A stretch of DNA of 64,000 bases from Gigaspora margarita (GCA_009809945.1 WTPW01000669.1:2362-66361), one strand, 5' to 3'. Shown: positions 1-12,164, numbered from the stretch's first letter. The notes: generated from the sequence alone by a model not told the origin. Program-made: numbers and translations.

Positions 1-1510
1 TTTTTTTTTTCTTTTTTTTTTTAATATTTCGAATATATTCGAAATATTTTAGGACTGGGCTGGATCTGTAAATCTGTATCCTAAATCATACCAAGGACGC
101 ATTTAATTAATATTTTCAAAATGTTTCGATTTGTTTTGAAATGTTTTGATGATCATAGTACAAGATCAGATTAGATTTTTGTTTATTTTTTGTTTATAAT
201 TTAGATCTTCTATCACTTTTACATTGTTTTTTCAGTTTTATTTTGTTTTTTTTGTTACGTTTCGTTTTGTTTAGTATCATTTTTTTTCTTTTATTTATTA
301 TTATTTTTTAATTTTTTTATTTTATTTCTACAAAAAAACATTTTTTTGGCATAAAATATAGAGACTTTCTGACACTTTGCGCAAGGCAACGCATTGGTGT
401 TGTCCTAGTTGGTGTTATCGCTTGTGTTGTAGTTAATGTCATTGTTGGTATTGTTATTGGAATTGTCGCTAGCTTGTGTTGTTAGTGTTCTTGTGGAATA
501 GCTTTACGTGCCTCTTGGTATTCTTCTAGATGGTATTGTGTAGATTTTTAGTGTTCTTGTAGGTGGTCCATTTGTTTTTTTCTCTTGCGGGTGGTCTTGC
601 TCATTTCTCTTGCATTCGTATAGGGTGGTCTTGCTCATTCTCTTGCATTCGTATGGGGTCATATGGGTAATTTTTCTTGTTTCTCTTGTGTTTGTACAGG
701 TGGTATAATACTAACACTTCTGAGAATAGTTTTTTTATTTTTTTTACTTACTATTTTTTTAGAAAGTAGCAAAAATAAGCAAATATAAGCAAATAGAAGC
801 GAATATGAGCAAATAGAAGCAAATATAATGGAGATTTGGAGTTTTATTTTTATTTTTATTTAGTTTGCTTATATTCCGTTGTTTTCTTTTTACTTATTTC
901 TTTAATTTTTAATTTTTTATTATTCTAGTACATTGCGAAAACCTTCAACAATTTCTAAATTATAAGAAATGAACTCTTACTTTAGAAAAATAGAGATTTG
1001 GAGCTTTGTTTTTTTTTATTTAGTTTGCTTACATTTTTATTTTTGTTTGTTTCTTTTTTTTTACTTATTTTTTTAATTTTATTTTATTTATTCCTGACTT
1101 TTTTTGAAACTTTGCAAGAAAACGATCTAACTTTTCTGGTACTTGCAAGAACAACAACTCTAACTTCTCTGACACTTTGCAAGAAGTAGTGAATATGAGT
1201 GATGAAGTGCGAAAGTAGTTAAAAATTATTACTATTTTTTCATTTTTGTTTTTTTTGATATTTTTTTTCAGGGGGTTTTTTTTTGGTTTTTCATTTTTTT
1301 TTATAATAATATATAATAAAAATATGTAATATAATATAATATATAATAATAATAAATAAATAATTTTTATATTAAATTGCGAAAACTTGCAAATATTGAT
1401 TATTTAATTTAAAATATAATATATATTAATAATAAATAAAAAAATAAAATTTATAATAAATTGCAAAACCTTTCAAGCATGTTTATGTGAATATAATAAT
1501 TATTAATTGA
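1..1510. repeat. Low-complexity dispersed repeat A, copy 1 (cut by window start)
   Basis: T-rich sequence that lines up, module by module, with 52140-53700: a pyrimidine tract, then AATATTTCGAATA, TTTTAGGACTG, GATCATACCAAGG, long TTTTGTTT tracts, repeated CACTTTGCAAGAA motifs, and a terminal ATATAATAATAAATAAA stretch. A 5' piece alone recurs at 51440-51615. The short open frames here are phenylalanine/leucine-rich translations of T tracts and are not supported as genes. The nature of the repeat is unknown. Confidence 0.7.
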
Positions 1511-1519
1511 TATCATATT

Positions 1520-1735
1520 AAATATATATCGATTACTATCACTATTGATAATAATCAGCAGGGGTGTTGATTATCGATATATATTTGGTTAATCGATATA
1601 TATCTAGTAGATATATATTAATTAACCAGATATATATTAATTACTATCACTATCGATAATAATCGGCAGGGGTGTTGATCATCGATATATATCTTACCGG
1701 TTAGTAATTGATATATATCTATATATAAAATTTGC
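1520..1735. repeat. Imperfect direct repeat, about 53-bp unit twice
   Basis: The block ATTACTATCACTATTGATAA followed by CAGCAGGGGTGTTGATTATC at about 1531-1583 recurs at about 1640-1692 with few changes. The spacers are rich in TATCGATATATAT palindromes. No gene seen. Confidence 0.7.
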
Positions 1736-2109
1736 CGATGACAAAAATACACCACTATTAAAACTTTTAAATTTACTATCAAAAATTTACCAAATTTTGA
1801 TATAACATATATTAAGCCTTCTATTTATAGTAGTTAAAATTTAAAACTTCTGTGACTTGAAGAAAGCCCCATTTACATATTTGGTAAATTCTTTGTAGTG
1901 GGCTCAAATCCTTGTAGTGATACAAAATTAGTGCTTCTGATTGGTTTATATTTATATTATATGATTTTTGTAAACAATTTGTAATATCCAATCTTTAAAC
2001 ACATGTTTTAGTAAGGATCCAACTAATTTTAATGATTTTACTTTGTTAAAAAATAAAAAATTTTATTTTACAACTTTTTTTTAGAAATAAATTGTTGTTA
2101 ACTTAATAT
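1736..2109. other. AT-rich interval, nothing recognised
   Basis: No open frame, RNA gene or clear repeat boundary could be supported here. Confidence 0.5.
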
Positions 2110-2296
2110 AATTTTTTAGGACCCTGGACATCTCTCATAGAGGTCATAACTGATCTGCATGAATTTGGACGTTTTTGCTACTTCTAAAATCAAGTAAATT
2201 TGCTAAAAGTTAGATTATTACATATAAATTTTATAGTAATTTGCTAAAAACTAAATTATCACATCTATTTTTATAAATCAAAATAATATATATATT

Positions 2297-3339
2297 CAAG
2301 ATCTGACCTTTACGTAATTTATCATGCAACTCTTTCTAATGATCACTTGTACACATAATTCCCAAAAATTTTTTAAAATTTTTAAAGATCCAAAACCATA
2401 AGATGGCATCTATTATTTAGAGATAGAGGTCATAGACTATCTGCTAGTAGCTTCAGAGTTCATCACTTACTGCAGGAACAGCACTTGTCGTTTAGAGGCA
2501 AAGTTCATAGACTGCCTGCCGACAAGCTCAGAGTTTATCACTCACTGAAAAAAAATAACGAGGACCCTTCAATAGGAGGAAGTAAGAGGATATGAAGTTT
2601 TTAAAGAAACAACCACACTCTTTTACCAATACAAGTGAAAATACCGGTGTCGATAGTTTCGATATTTTGGAAATTTCAAAAGTGGGCTTTTCGGCGTACC
2701 CTCTCCAAAAGATCGGCAGTATTTACTCTGTCCAAATTGGGAAGGCACCGACCATACTGGAATCACGGTCACGTGAGGTCACTTGGAGAAACTGTTTGGG
2801 ATATTTCCAGAACTTTCTTTTTTCTTTTCATGTTTTTAGTGTAGGTCAGACTACAGCGTTCTTTTTTTTTGCTTTTTTCATCTTCATTCAGTTATAATTG
2901 AATTACGTTTAGGACTGTTTTCTTTGTTTTATTTTTCTTTTGTTTTTTGTTTTTTTTTACTTTCCTGTTTCATTTCCTAAACGTGTATATTTTTTTTTGT
3001 AAACATGGCATATATTTTTCTTTTCTTATATGAGAGTAAGGGATAAACTATTCTGNNCGNATCTAGGTGGAAGAAGTTTTAAAGAAAGAATAGGTAGTCC
3101 TGACAAGGCATACAACGGCCAGTTAGTGATCATCAGGGGCTAATCATTTGATTACAAAATTTTTAGTTAGTTAAGGATCCGAGGTGAAACAGAAAGTTGT
3201 TATGGCAGGTCGCATTGGGCATTAGCTTGGTGAATCTTTATTAGATAGAACAATAGACAGGTAGAATATACAACAGTGTAATTTACTTTGTAGTTCAAAT
3301 AATTAATAAAGATAGGACTGCTGAATATAAAAAAAAAAA
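2297..3339 (+). mobile_element. Poly(A)-tailed retroposon family R, copy 1
   Basis: Ends in AATAAAG, about 20 nt, then an A run. Flanked by AAATAATATATATATT (2281-2296) and the same word with one change (3340-3355), a long duplication typical of LINE-mediated retroposition. Shared modules with the copies at 41028-42200 and 43334-44444: a 5' box CAACTCTTTCTAATGATCAC (2328 on), a central box with AAAAGTGGGC and CCCTCTCCAAAAGATCGGCA (about 2680-2720), a pyrimidine tract, and a 3' box GGCAGGTCGCATTGG (about 3203). The 101-codon frame at 2592-2897 crosses the central box but is not kept in the other copies, so coding is unlikely. Three ambiguous bases lie at 3056-3060. Confidence 0.72.
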
Positions 3340-3345
3340 AAATAA

Positions 3346-4625
3346 TATATGTATTTTGGATTGCTGAACAAATTTTCTTAGAGCACTTTGTTAGAATCAA
3401 TTAGTAAAATTTTGAGAATAATAGAATTCTTTGTATTTTTATTAATAAAATTATATAAAATATTATAATTCACAAAATTTTACTAATTAATTCTAACAAT
3501 GTGCTCTAAGAAAACTTGTTCAGCACATAAAAATACACTATTCCAGCATATTTACTTTTATATTTCTTGAAAATTTAAGAGAAGATGTTTAATTGTTGAT
3601 TTTTTGATCAAAAAATCAAAAATTAAGCATCTTCTCTTAAATTTTCAAGAATTATAAAAGTAAATATGCTGGAATAATGTATTTTTATGTGTGAACAAGT
3701 TTCTTAGAGCACTTTGTTAGAATCAATTAGTAAAATTTTGAGAATAATAATGTTTTATATAATTTTATTAATAAAAATACTAAAAAATTCTATGATTCAC
3801 AAAATTTTACTAATTGATTCTAACAAAGTGCTCTAAGAAAACTTGTTCAGCACATAAAAATACACTATTCCAGCATATTTACTTTTATATTTCTTGAAAA
3901 TTTAAGAGAAGATGTTTAATTGTTGATTTTTTGATCAAAAAATCAAAAATTAAGCATCTTCTCTTAAATTTTCAAGAAACATAAATGTAAATATGCCGGA
4001 ATAATGTATTTTTATGTGTGAACAAGTTTCTTAGAGCACTTTGTTAGAATCAATTAGTAAAATTTTGAGAATAATAGAATTCTTTGTATTTTTATTAATA
4101 AAATTATATAAAATATTATAATTCACAAAATTTTACTAATTGATTCTAACAAAATGCTCCAAGAAAACTTGTCCTGCACATAAAAATACATTATTNCAGC
4201 ATATTTACTTTTATATTTCTTGAAAATTTAAGAAAAGATGCTTAATTNTTGATTTTTTGATCAAAAAATCAAAAATTAAGCATCTTCTCTTAAATTTTCA
4301 AGAATTATAAAAGTAAATATGCTGGAATAATGTATTTTTATATGCTGAACAAGTTTTCTTAGAGCAATTTTTTAGAATCAATTAGTAAAATTTTGAGAAT
4401 AATAGAATTCTTTGTATTTTTATTAATAAAATTATATAAAATATTATAATTCACAAAATTTTACTAATTGATTCTAACAAAGTGCTCTAAGAAAACTTGT
4501 TCNGCACATAAAAATACATTATTCTGGCATATTTAATTTTATATTACTTGAAAATTTAAGAGAAGATGCTTATTTTTTGATTTTTTGATCAAAAAAATTC
4601 AAAATTAAGCATCTTAAATTTTTAA
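3346..4625. repeat. 327-bp double-hairpin satellite, locus 1 (about 4 units)
   Basis: The word TTAGAGCA recurs at about 3378, 3704, 4031 and 4359, giving a period of 326-328 bp. Each unit is two near-perfect hairpins back to back: one of about 135 bp with ATCAATTAGTAAAATTTTGA in the stem and one of about 170 bp with AGAAGATGCTTAATT in the stem around a TTTTTTGATCAAAAAA loop. The same unit, diverged, forms 58730-59860. No coding potential. Confidence 0.88.
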
Positions 4626-4879
4626 AAATTATAATAGTACAAAAAAATGAGATAGCTTATTTTTGGGTATGATTCTTGCAAAATGTAGGTAATTTGCTAA
4701 AAAAATAAAAAATAACATGCATAAAATTGCTGTAATTTGCCAAAATGCTTTATATGAACTTTTTCAAAATTAACCTCAATTTGCTAAAACTTAAATTTGG
4801 ACCTCAGACCAAATTTTCTGCAATTTGCTAAAAAAAAAAATATGACATATATCAGAGATGTCTGGGGTCCTAATTTTTT

Positions 4880-5880
4880 TTAATTTTAAAAAGAAAAAAT
4901 TTTACTATTTATTTTCCCTATAAGAAAATTGGACCAAATTGGTACAGGTTGCTTCAGATAAACACAGATATTTTTGGCACAGGTCATGATCCAGATTGGT
5001 ACAGGTATAGTTTAGATTGGTACAGATTCTGTGAACTATGTGGGACCATATGCCCATGCCAAATAAACTGTAAATAGCATGGGTTTTGTAGCAGTTTACT
5101 AGTCAAGTCAGCATGAAATTTGGCATGAGTAAATGTAAATTCATGTGCCACCACAATAATAATGTGGATTAACTATTAAATCATAAATTTATATAAATAA
5201 TCAATATAAGATAAACAAGCTATCTGCATATGAAGTAATATTTTATAAGAAATTTTTTTGTTAAGACACACAGGAAAGCTTCATTAGTGAAATTATAAGA
5301 TATTGCTCTTTTTTGAAAAAAAATCACTTACTGATCTTTTGCTCTTCACAAAATGAGCTCACATGTATTACAAGCTATCACATATGTAATGTACACATAC
5401 GTGCCATCTGAATGCACTATTTCATATAATATAATATTATGTGCTACCCTTTGCTATAATGTCCATACCATTTTTACTGACCATTTCATAAAATGTTCCT
5501 GTATGTACCACATGATCTGTGCTATTTTGAGCATTCCTAACACCAATTTGTACTACTATTCATACTACTTTTCTTACAGGATTTATATATAATTTGCAAA
5601 TAGTATACTCTACCCTTAAACAACCCTCTTTTTAAATAGTTTGTTTGATAAAAAACTGTTTACTAGCAAATACACAATCTTTAAACAACTTAAAAAAGTT
5701 CTTTTTAATAATATTAGACTGTGGGTTAAAATTATTTAACAGTTATGAGTTTTTATAATCTTTTATAGAGGCTGATTCTGTGATCTGCATAAAATTATAT
5801 ATGTATAATATCATATGAGATACCTTATTCTTAATAAATAAATATTTGTATTTATTTAAAGAGTTAATTAATTTGTAACC
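4880..5880. other. AT-rich interval without recognised gene
   Basis: Contains a short run of degenerate GATTGGTACAG words (about 4940-5025). The only open frame of note (5353-5592) is tyrosine/isoleucine-rich, has no recognisable domain and is not supported. Confidence 0.5.
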
Positions 5881-5884
5881 ATGA

Positions 5885-6180
5885 TTACAGTAACCACATC
5901 TAATCAGACCAATCAAATTCGAAGATTAGGTGTAATGTTACACATTTGAGAAGAATCAAAACAAAAGTTTATTTTGTCAAAAATTGCTTCTAACTCAAAA
6001 TTTTGCTTAGGAAACTGCCTTTTGTGTTCTAGCAAAAAATTTTCTTGCTAAATTTTCATAAAACTACAGCCTACAGCTTTTTCTAACCTCCAAGTTTCAC
6101 ATTAATCCTAATCTCAATTATACTTCACTATGTTCATTAATTACACAATTTTTGCATGATGTCAATTATATATTATCTGG
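5885..6180. repeat. Dispersed family E fragment (GTGTAA...GTTACAC type)
   Basis: Shares AATCAAAACAAAAGTTTATT, TTGTCAAAAATTGCTTCTAA and GTGTTCTAGCAAAAAATTTT with 21985-22225 and, inverted, with 63340-63670. It begins near an inverted word GGTGTAATGTTACAC. Borders and TSD could not be fixed, so this is called a repeat only. Confidence 0.55.
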
Positions 6181-6678
6181 CAATATTATTTACAGCTATA
6201 AAATTTATCTGTAACCTACAGTTACAAAACAATTAATCCTTATTTAAATATTCAAGTAATTGAAGTTTGAAAAAACTTTTAAGAGTAAAAAGTAAGCCCT
6301 TAATTACATAATTACTTTTATATTAATAAAATATAATACTCTATAGAAGCATGACTAATTTATAAAAGCTAACAATAATAAATTGTCCAATAAACCAATT
6401 AATTTCTGCAATACTTTTTTTAAAAAATCTCTATATCAGACCTTGCATATTTTTTTTATATTATCTTCTTTTATAATAATTAAATACTTTATATTTATTT
6501 TTTGCAAAAAAAATAAAAATATGAAATTTCTTATTTAATTTATATATTACATTATGAAAAATAATTAGAAGAAGATTAATATATATTTGTTAGTATTACA
6601 CAAGGCTCAAGAGCTTTAATTATAAATTTTTATTATTATACCATATAATCTTTAATATCTGAATCTTATTAACAATGG
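6181..6678. other. AT-rich interval, nothing recognised
   Basis: No supported gene, RNA or bounded repeat seen. Confidence 0.5.
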
Positions 6679-6686
6679 GCTAGCTT

Positions 6687-6971
6687 AGAACTGGACATCT
6701 AGTACAGAGGTCATACTTTATTTTTTCAGCAAAACCCCCTGAAATTTAAGAAGCAAAAAACAGGTTTTGGCAATTATCTTGGCATTCAGTAGTCCAATTT
6801 GAATAAACTTTTTTCTTAAAATGAAGCCCTTAGAGAACAAAAAAAGTTTATTCAATTCTAATAACTGGATCAAGAGTTATTTAACAAAATGTAGTTTTGC
6901 TATTTTTAGCAAATTGGGCCAAAATTGGCCAAAATCTAGTTATGGCCTATATGAGAGATGTCCAGGGTCCT
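6687..6971. mobile_element. hAT-like MITE, 285 bp, TSD GCTAGCTT
   Basis: The left end AGAACTGGACATCT and the right end AGATGTCCAGGGTCCT are inverted. Both sides are flanked by a perfect 8-bp GCTAGCTT (6679-6686, 6972-6979). The termini match the 2118-4871 element, so this is its miniature relative. It has no coding capacity; frames crossing it are chance. Confidence 0.85.
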
Positions 6972-7186
6972 GCTAGCTTTCTTATTTTGCAAAAAACAAA
7001 GGCACAAGTATTAGAAGTTAAAGAAAAAAGCAATAAAAATGAATTGAAGAAGTCTAAATGGTTGATAATATATTTAAGATTAGTACATGTATTAGTATCA
7101 AGTAAAGATTTTTCTTGATTAGCATATACTTTATATTTCCAAAAATTTGCTACCATTTTTGTGCAAAGAATTATATAAAATTAAGT

Positions 7187-7428
7187 TAGCTTATTTTCAA
7201 ATTGTTGAATTTTTTGAAAATTCAAAAAAATTCTAATAACAATTTGTTCAAATGATACCAAAATTTACCAAAGATGTATTTTATATTCTAAACAACTTTA
7301 TTTAATGGCACTTTTAAAGGTTTACTTAGTAAAATTTAGACTTTTATATATAGCAACTGCTAGCAATTTTTTGAGATTTTTTAAAAAAATAAAGGTGTAG
7401 CTTATATTCAGAGTAGTTTATTTTTGGG
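7187..7428. repeat. Element B, short copy (unoccupied form)
   Basis: Aligns with 50580-51347: TAGCTTATTTTCAAA at the left, TTTACTTAGTAAAATTTAGA in the body, ATATAGCAACTGCTAGCAAT, and an inverted GTAGCTTAT end. It lacks the 515-bp insert that copy 2 carries at 50704-51218, so it serves as the natural empty site. Confidence 0.7.
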
Positions 7429-7524
7429 AATCTATAGTAATATGAAAGATATATTTTTATAGTAATTAAAATTAACTATCTAGAAAAAGAGTATGGTGAT
7501 TTAGAATAATAGTCAAGTTGTTAC

Positions 7525-7793
7525 TAGGGTTCCTCAAATTCAAATTCAAATCAAATATTGGTCCAATTTGAATTTGATCAAATCAAATTGACACTGATTT
7601 GAATTTGATTTGATTCAAATATTTGAATTTGAATTTTTAATAGTAATTTTAAATCAAATCAAATATTTGTCAAATCAAATCAAATTTGACTATATTTGAA
7701 TTTGATCAAATCAAATATAGTCAAATTTGAATTTGAATTTGATCAAATATTTGATTCAAATATTTGAATATCAAATCAAATTGCAGAACCCTA
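7525..7793. mobile_element. hAT-like MITE, 269 bp, TSD GTTGTTAC
   Basis: Starts TAGGGTTCCTCAAATTC and ends inverted as GCAGAACCCTA. Perfect 8-bp GTTGTTAC lies on both sides (7517-7524, 7794-7801). The interior is almost wholly degenerate TCAAATTTGAA/CAAATCAAAT words in both orientations. The terminal TAGGGTTCC is shared with the 58502-60421 element. Confidence 0.88.
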
Positions 7794-7801
7794 GTTGTTA
7801 C

Positions 7802-8060
7802 CCAATGTAACAGGTTGTATATTCAAATTCTACTAGAAATAATTTTGGAAAATCATATTTGTGTTATAGTAACTAATCTTTGTTGATAGGTTGGATCATA
7901 CAAAGACCTGTAATTTGGGCATACTATTAAATAGGAGATTATAAAAGTATCTGTGCTAACTTATATATAGAGAAATTCAAACTAGTATAGCCATGCAAAT
8001 ATATTACACCTGATAATCTAAGATTAAAACTCACTTGACAAGTTTTAAATGAAGAGTTAG
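7802..8060. other. AT-rich spacer, nothing recognised
   Basis: No supported feature. Confidence 0.4.
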
Positions 8061-8063
8061 TAA

Positions 8064-8965
8064 GGGGGCTTCCAGAAATTATGTAATTTTTTGGTGGGTG
8101 GGTGGGTCCGGAAAATATCAGGTTACAATTATAATTCTGGTCAAATTTTTATAATTCTGGCCAAAAGTATAAAATTCTAAAATTATTAATAACTATTGCT
8201 TTACTGGGCCAATTTAGATGATTTGACTACCAAAATGTTCATCTTACTAAGACAATTCTAAAAAGCCCAAATTGTTAAATTCTAATCACAGGTTTCCAAG
8301 ATCATTCAACTTTTGTATAATTTTAATAGTAATTTTTTAGAATTACTAAATAAATTTTTTAATATTGAATAACGTTTGGTCCACTGGCCTGTTTTGAATG
8401 AATTAACTACCAAAATGTTTGTCTCAGTAAGATGATTCGAACAAGCCTAAAATTGCTAAATTCTAATCACAGAATTTCAAGATCAATAAAGATTTGTATT
8501 GTTAGACAAAAATAAAATCTTTATCGATATTGGAATCCTGTAATTAGAATTTAGCGATTTTGGGCTTGTTAGAATCATCTTACTGTGATGAACATTTTGG
8601 TAGTTAAATCATCCAATATGGGCCAGTAATCAAAATGTTATTCAATATTAAAGAAATTTACTTAGAATTCTAAAAAATCACTATTAAAATTACACAAAAG
8701 TTGAATGATCCTGGGATTCTGTGATTAGATTTTAACAATTTTGGGCTTGTTAGAATCATCTCAGCGAGATGAACATTTTGGTAGTTAAATCATCTAAATC
8801 AGTCCAGTAGAGCAATAGTTATTATCATTTCATAAATTGAAACATATGAATAAATTTTAAAAAATATAAAATTTGATTGGCTAATAGAGTATCAGGTGTG
8901 GGTGGGTGGGGTAAAATTTTGAAATTTATTAGTAACAAAATATTACATAATTTCTGGAAGCTCCC
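8064..8965. mobile_element. Harbinger-like MITE, 902 bp, TSD TAA, with nested palindromes
   Basis: Ends GGGGGCTTCCAGAAATTATG and, inverted, GGGAGCTTCCAGAAATTATG, flanked by TAA on both sides, as PIF/Harbinger (TWA) elements do. A GGTGGGTGGG tract follows each terminus. The core (about 8180-8830) is a nested palindrome centred near 8505 that carries four copies of the GATTTTGGGCTTGTTAGAAT word (8251, 8431 inverted; 8552, 8731 direct). It has no coding capacity. Confidence 0.75.
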
Positions 8966-9429
8966 TAAACTTTTAATAGTATTAAAAAACAAAGCCAGAT
9001 TGAATAATAGAAATAGAAAACCAAACAGTAGAATTTTGGAATATAGACCTATACAATTAGGCCACTAGAGTCATACTAAAAAAAAAACATGTACTATAAA
9101 AGCATGTACCAAGAAAAAAAGACTATATGGTACATAAAACCTGACAAATCAATTTTTCTAAAAACTGGTTGAAAGTTTAGAAATTACCAGAAGTATAGCT
9201 CATAAAGACAAAGAAATATAGTGCTATAGTGCCCACTGTAAGTATCTGACCCCAGTAACTTCCCAGAGTTAATTTGTAATACCTTAAAACTTTTGGTCCA
9301 TAAAGAGTATCACAGATATAGATCATCTATATTTTTTGTGACTGATAAATACCTATATCAGGATATCACATAATTATAAAGTTTATGTATTTTTATAAAT
9401 GATAATTATCCCTAAATTTTTAAATAAAA

Positions 9430-9910
9430 ATATCTTTGCATCAACATGATCAATTTTAATATTTGATAGCTCTTTTTAATTCTGCATATATGTAGAATTA
9501 AAAAGAGCCATCAAGCATTAAAATTAATTATGTCAATGCTCAGATATTTTCATTTAAAATTTAGTTAATTATTGACATTGGGAAGGTGATAAAATAAAAT
9601 TTTTTAAAAAACTTAAATGCATATATTTTGGCAACTATGTGATCAATTTTGATGTTTAAGGGCTCTTTTGAATTCTACATGAATGTAGAATTCAAAAAAA
9701 CCTTTAAATATTAAAATTGATCACATAATTGTCAAAATATTTTTGTTTAAATTTTGTCAGAATCAAATAATTATTTAATTTTTTCTTAAATTTTCAGCCA
9801 TGATATTTTGAGACCAGCCTAACCTATATCAATGTATGAGACCTCTTTTGAATTATACAAGATTATAGAAGTCAAAAGAGCCCTTAGACATTGAGTTTGA
9901 CCGCATCATT
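9430..9910. repeat. Three tandem hairpins, about 190-bp period
   Basis: Hairpins centred near 9490, 9678 and 9868. The stem consensus is AAGAGCTATCAAATATTAAA-like with an inner GAATTCTACAT/ATGTAGAATTC apex. Spacers carry CAATATTTTGGTTAAAT-like sequence. Layout and period resemble the five-hairpin array at 26085-27172, although sequence similarity is limited to the ATTTGAATTCTA-type apex. Confidence 0.75.
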
Positions 9911-9914
9911 GTCA

Positions 9915-11850
9915 GAAACTTTATATTAATTTAAAAAAAAAAGTGGGCTGTGATGTATGTTCATGATAAGTATGGCAATTTTTGTTATAGGTGCCCAGCA
10001 CAGATGTTTTATCATCTACAAAAAGTATGGATGATTAGCTTTTATACTATTTTTTTGCTAGAAAAAATTTCAAATCACTTCAAATCCTCTATAGAAAGTT
10101 ACTGGGGTTGGATACTTACAGCGGGTACTGTAGAGTTTGGTGAACTCTTCAAGAGCAGGATAATGGTAGCAGTTTAATGGTTTATCTTAAAAACTAGGTG
10201 CATTAAAACAGAAATATGGGATCTGTGCCTTTGGGGCCATTCGGGTTAGACAGTATATGGGTTAAGCATATATGGAAGCTAAGTTTAAATAATGAATTTG
10301 CCAGGGCACTGTTCCTAAGAGACTGTTCATTATAATCCAGTATCGAAGTTACTATAAAACTAAACCAAAATAACTAAAACAGAATAAAAAAATCTATTTA
10401 GGAAAGTCATTGATTAAATAATAACAAAGATTTATGGCAATAGCTTTAGGGATAATTATAGAAAGCTACAAAATATATAGATATAAAGATAGAAAGAAAG
10501 ATAAATATATAATAGAATAGATAATAAATAAGGCAATAAAAATAAATAAGTATAGATATACAAAAATAGAAATTTGGCAACACAGGAGATCACATTATTT
10601 CTGCTGTAAAAAAATTTCCTTATCCACATAATAACACTAGGTACTATTTATGAATTTAGAATTTCATTAGTGGAGAAGGGTGATTTATGTAGCAAGATAT
10701 TATTTTCAGGAATACTATAAGCAGTGCTATATGGTAATACCATATAAATAGGTCTATATCACAGAATATGTTTATATCACCGCAGAATACCACAGAATGT
10801 AGCGAATTACAAAATTTCAGAAAGTAGATGATTTAATTTAGACCATTGCTGGTAACTTTCAAAAAGGTAGACAATTAATGAACAAGAATTACAAGCACGT
10901 TGAATGGAAAATTTTGGAAGCATGTTTTCAATGATATGCAACTAGAGTATGTGAGTGTGGGTGGCTTCGCTGCCTGGTATCATTATTTAAAATTATTGGT
11001 TTTTATTATTCATGTAAATTTAAATAAGTACTTGTTATTGATTGTATTAATAAATCTTTTACTATGTAGAATACTGTGTTTTGAATGGCCTTTGGTCATG
11101 CAATATCTGCTATGAATGAATCAATGAAAAAAAAAATTAATTAAGAAGTGAATAGCTTAAATACTTCTATTTAAAGTTTCAAGATGAACAAAAATAATAT
11201 TTTTAAATAAAATTTCGTAACCACATTAAAAAATGAAGACGCATGTACGTGATTAAATACTGATTTTACTGTAATCTGATCTACATAGCAGCTTGGTTTT
11301 ACTAGTTTGCATCAGAGATACTTTTCTATTATAATAGATGTTTTTTTTTCTGTTGGCAATTATAAAAAAATCAATTTTTTTGCTGCGAACTTTTTTATGG
11401 TCTTTGACGATCATTGATTATCAATCCATCTGACCAGTAAAAAATCCGGCAAAAAAATAATAAAAGCCACCAAAACATATTTATAAATCTAGGTAGAGTG
11501 TTGATAACATACGAAGTCTTTTTATCATCACCGTCTTTTTTTTTGTTGCTGCCCGAAGGCAAAAGTATAGAATACCACTAGCATTCTTCATACATTCATA
11601 TCTACATCTACATTCACATTCGCTATCATAATTTATACAAAGATGACGGATGAAAGTTTCCTTTCCTGGAATTGCAAGAAAATTTTGGCTGTAGATCCCC
11701 ATGTTCGAAGACATTACAAATTACAAAAAAATCATACAACCTAAGCTATTTATAGTATTAAGTTGACAAAATCTAGTTACGATTGTATGCAATAATTACA
11801 CTGCATATACACATATAGATCACCGTATTATCACACAGAATGGGTAAAAA
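9915..11850. other. AT-rich interval without recognised gene
   Basis: Contains an ATAGATA/AAATAAATA simple-repeat stretch (10475-10560). Near 11045-11140 an AATAAAT is followed by an A run, which could be the tail of an old retroposed transcript, but no TSD was found. Open frames at 9950-10177, 10900-11115 and 11481-11714 (minus) show no domain, partner or recognisable family and are not called genes. Confidence 0.45.
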
Positions 11851-11855
11851 TATAT

Positions 11856-12030
11856 AGGTGTGCGTCAGATTGAAACTTGCGTCAGATTGAAACTGACGCA
11901 CGTCAGATGACTATCATTTAACCAGCATTAAATGATCGGCAACAGCTGGCCTAAACAAACTTCTAACTTTACCGTAATTTTACCCTAACCCTAATCTAAT
12001 TTAGGCCGGGTTTCATCTGACGCACAACAT
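11856..12030. mobile_element. MITE-like inverted repeat with telomere-like core
   Basis: Ends TGTGCGTCAGATTGAAAC and, inverted, TGTGCGTCAGATGAAAC; an extra partial copy of the left end follows immediately. The centre contains TTACCCTAACCCTAATCTAA. No convincing TSD, so the superfamily is undetermined. Confidence 0.6.
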
Positions 12031-12164
12031 ATACACACATCACATCAAAGAATTATTTTTTATATGCACAGAATTTTTTTTCTAAACTACAGAAATTCCC
12101 ATAAAAAAAAAAAAAAAATTCTATTTGACTATGTGGTTATGCGAAACCTTCGTTCAAAATTAGA

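Larger units (their letters stand above)
2118..4871. mobile_element. Non-autonomous hAT-like element, 2.75 kb, TSD AATTTTTT
   Basis: The left end reads AGGACCCTGGACATCTCTCA and the right end, reverse complemented, AGGACCCCAGACATCTCTGA. Both sides are flanked by AATTTTTT (2110-2117 and 4872-4879), an 8-bp target duplication as made by hAT transposases. The low complexity of that duplication makes it weaker alone, but the same termini delimit the 285-bp element at 6687-6971. The body has no transposase. It holds a poly(A) retroposon (2297-3339), the 327-bp hairpin satellite (3346-4625) and TTTGCTAAAA-rich flanks. Confidence 0.75.

Noticed and set aside
998..1189. Small membrane-protein-like ORF
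   Set aside because: Phe/Leu-rich only because the DNA is a T tract in repeat A; the copy at 52140-53700 does not preserve it.
2592..2897. 101-codon gene
   Set aside because: Falls in retroposon copy 1; the related segment at 43704 has a different frame context and no conserved extension.
9950..11714. Three ORFs of 71-77 codons (9950, 10900, 11481 minus)
   Set aside because: No domain, family resemblance, splice context or conservation could be seen.
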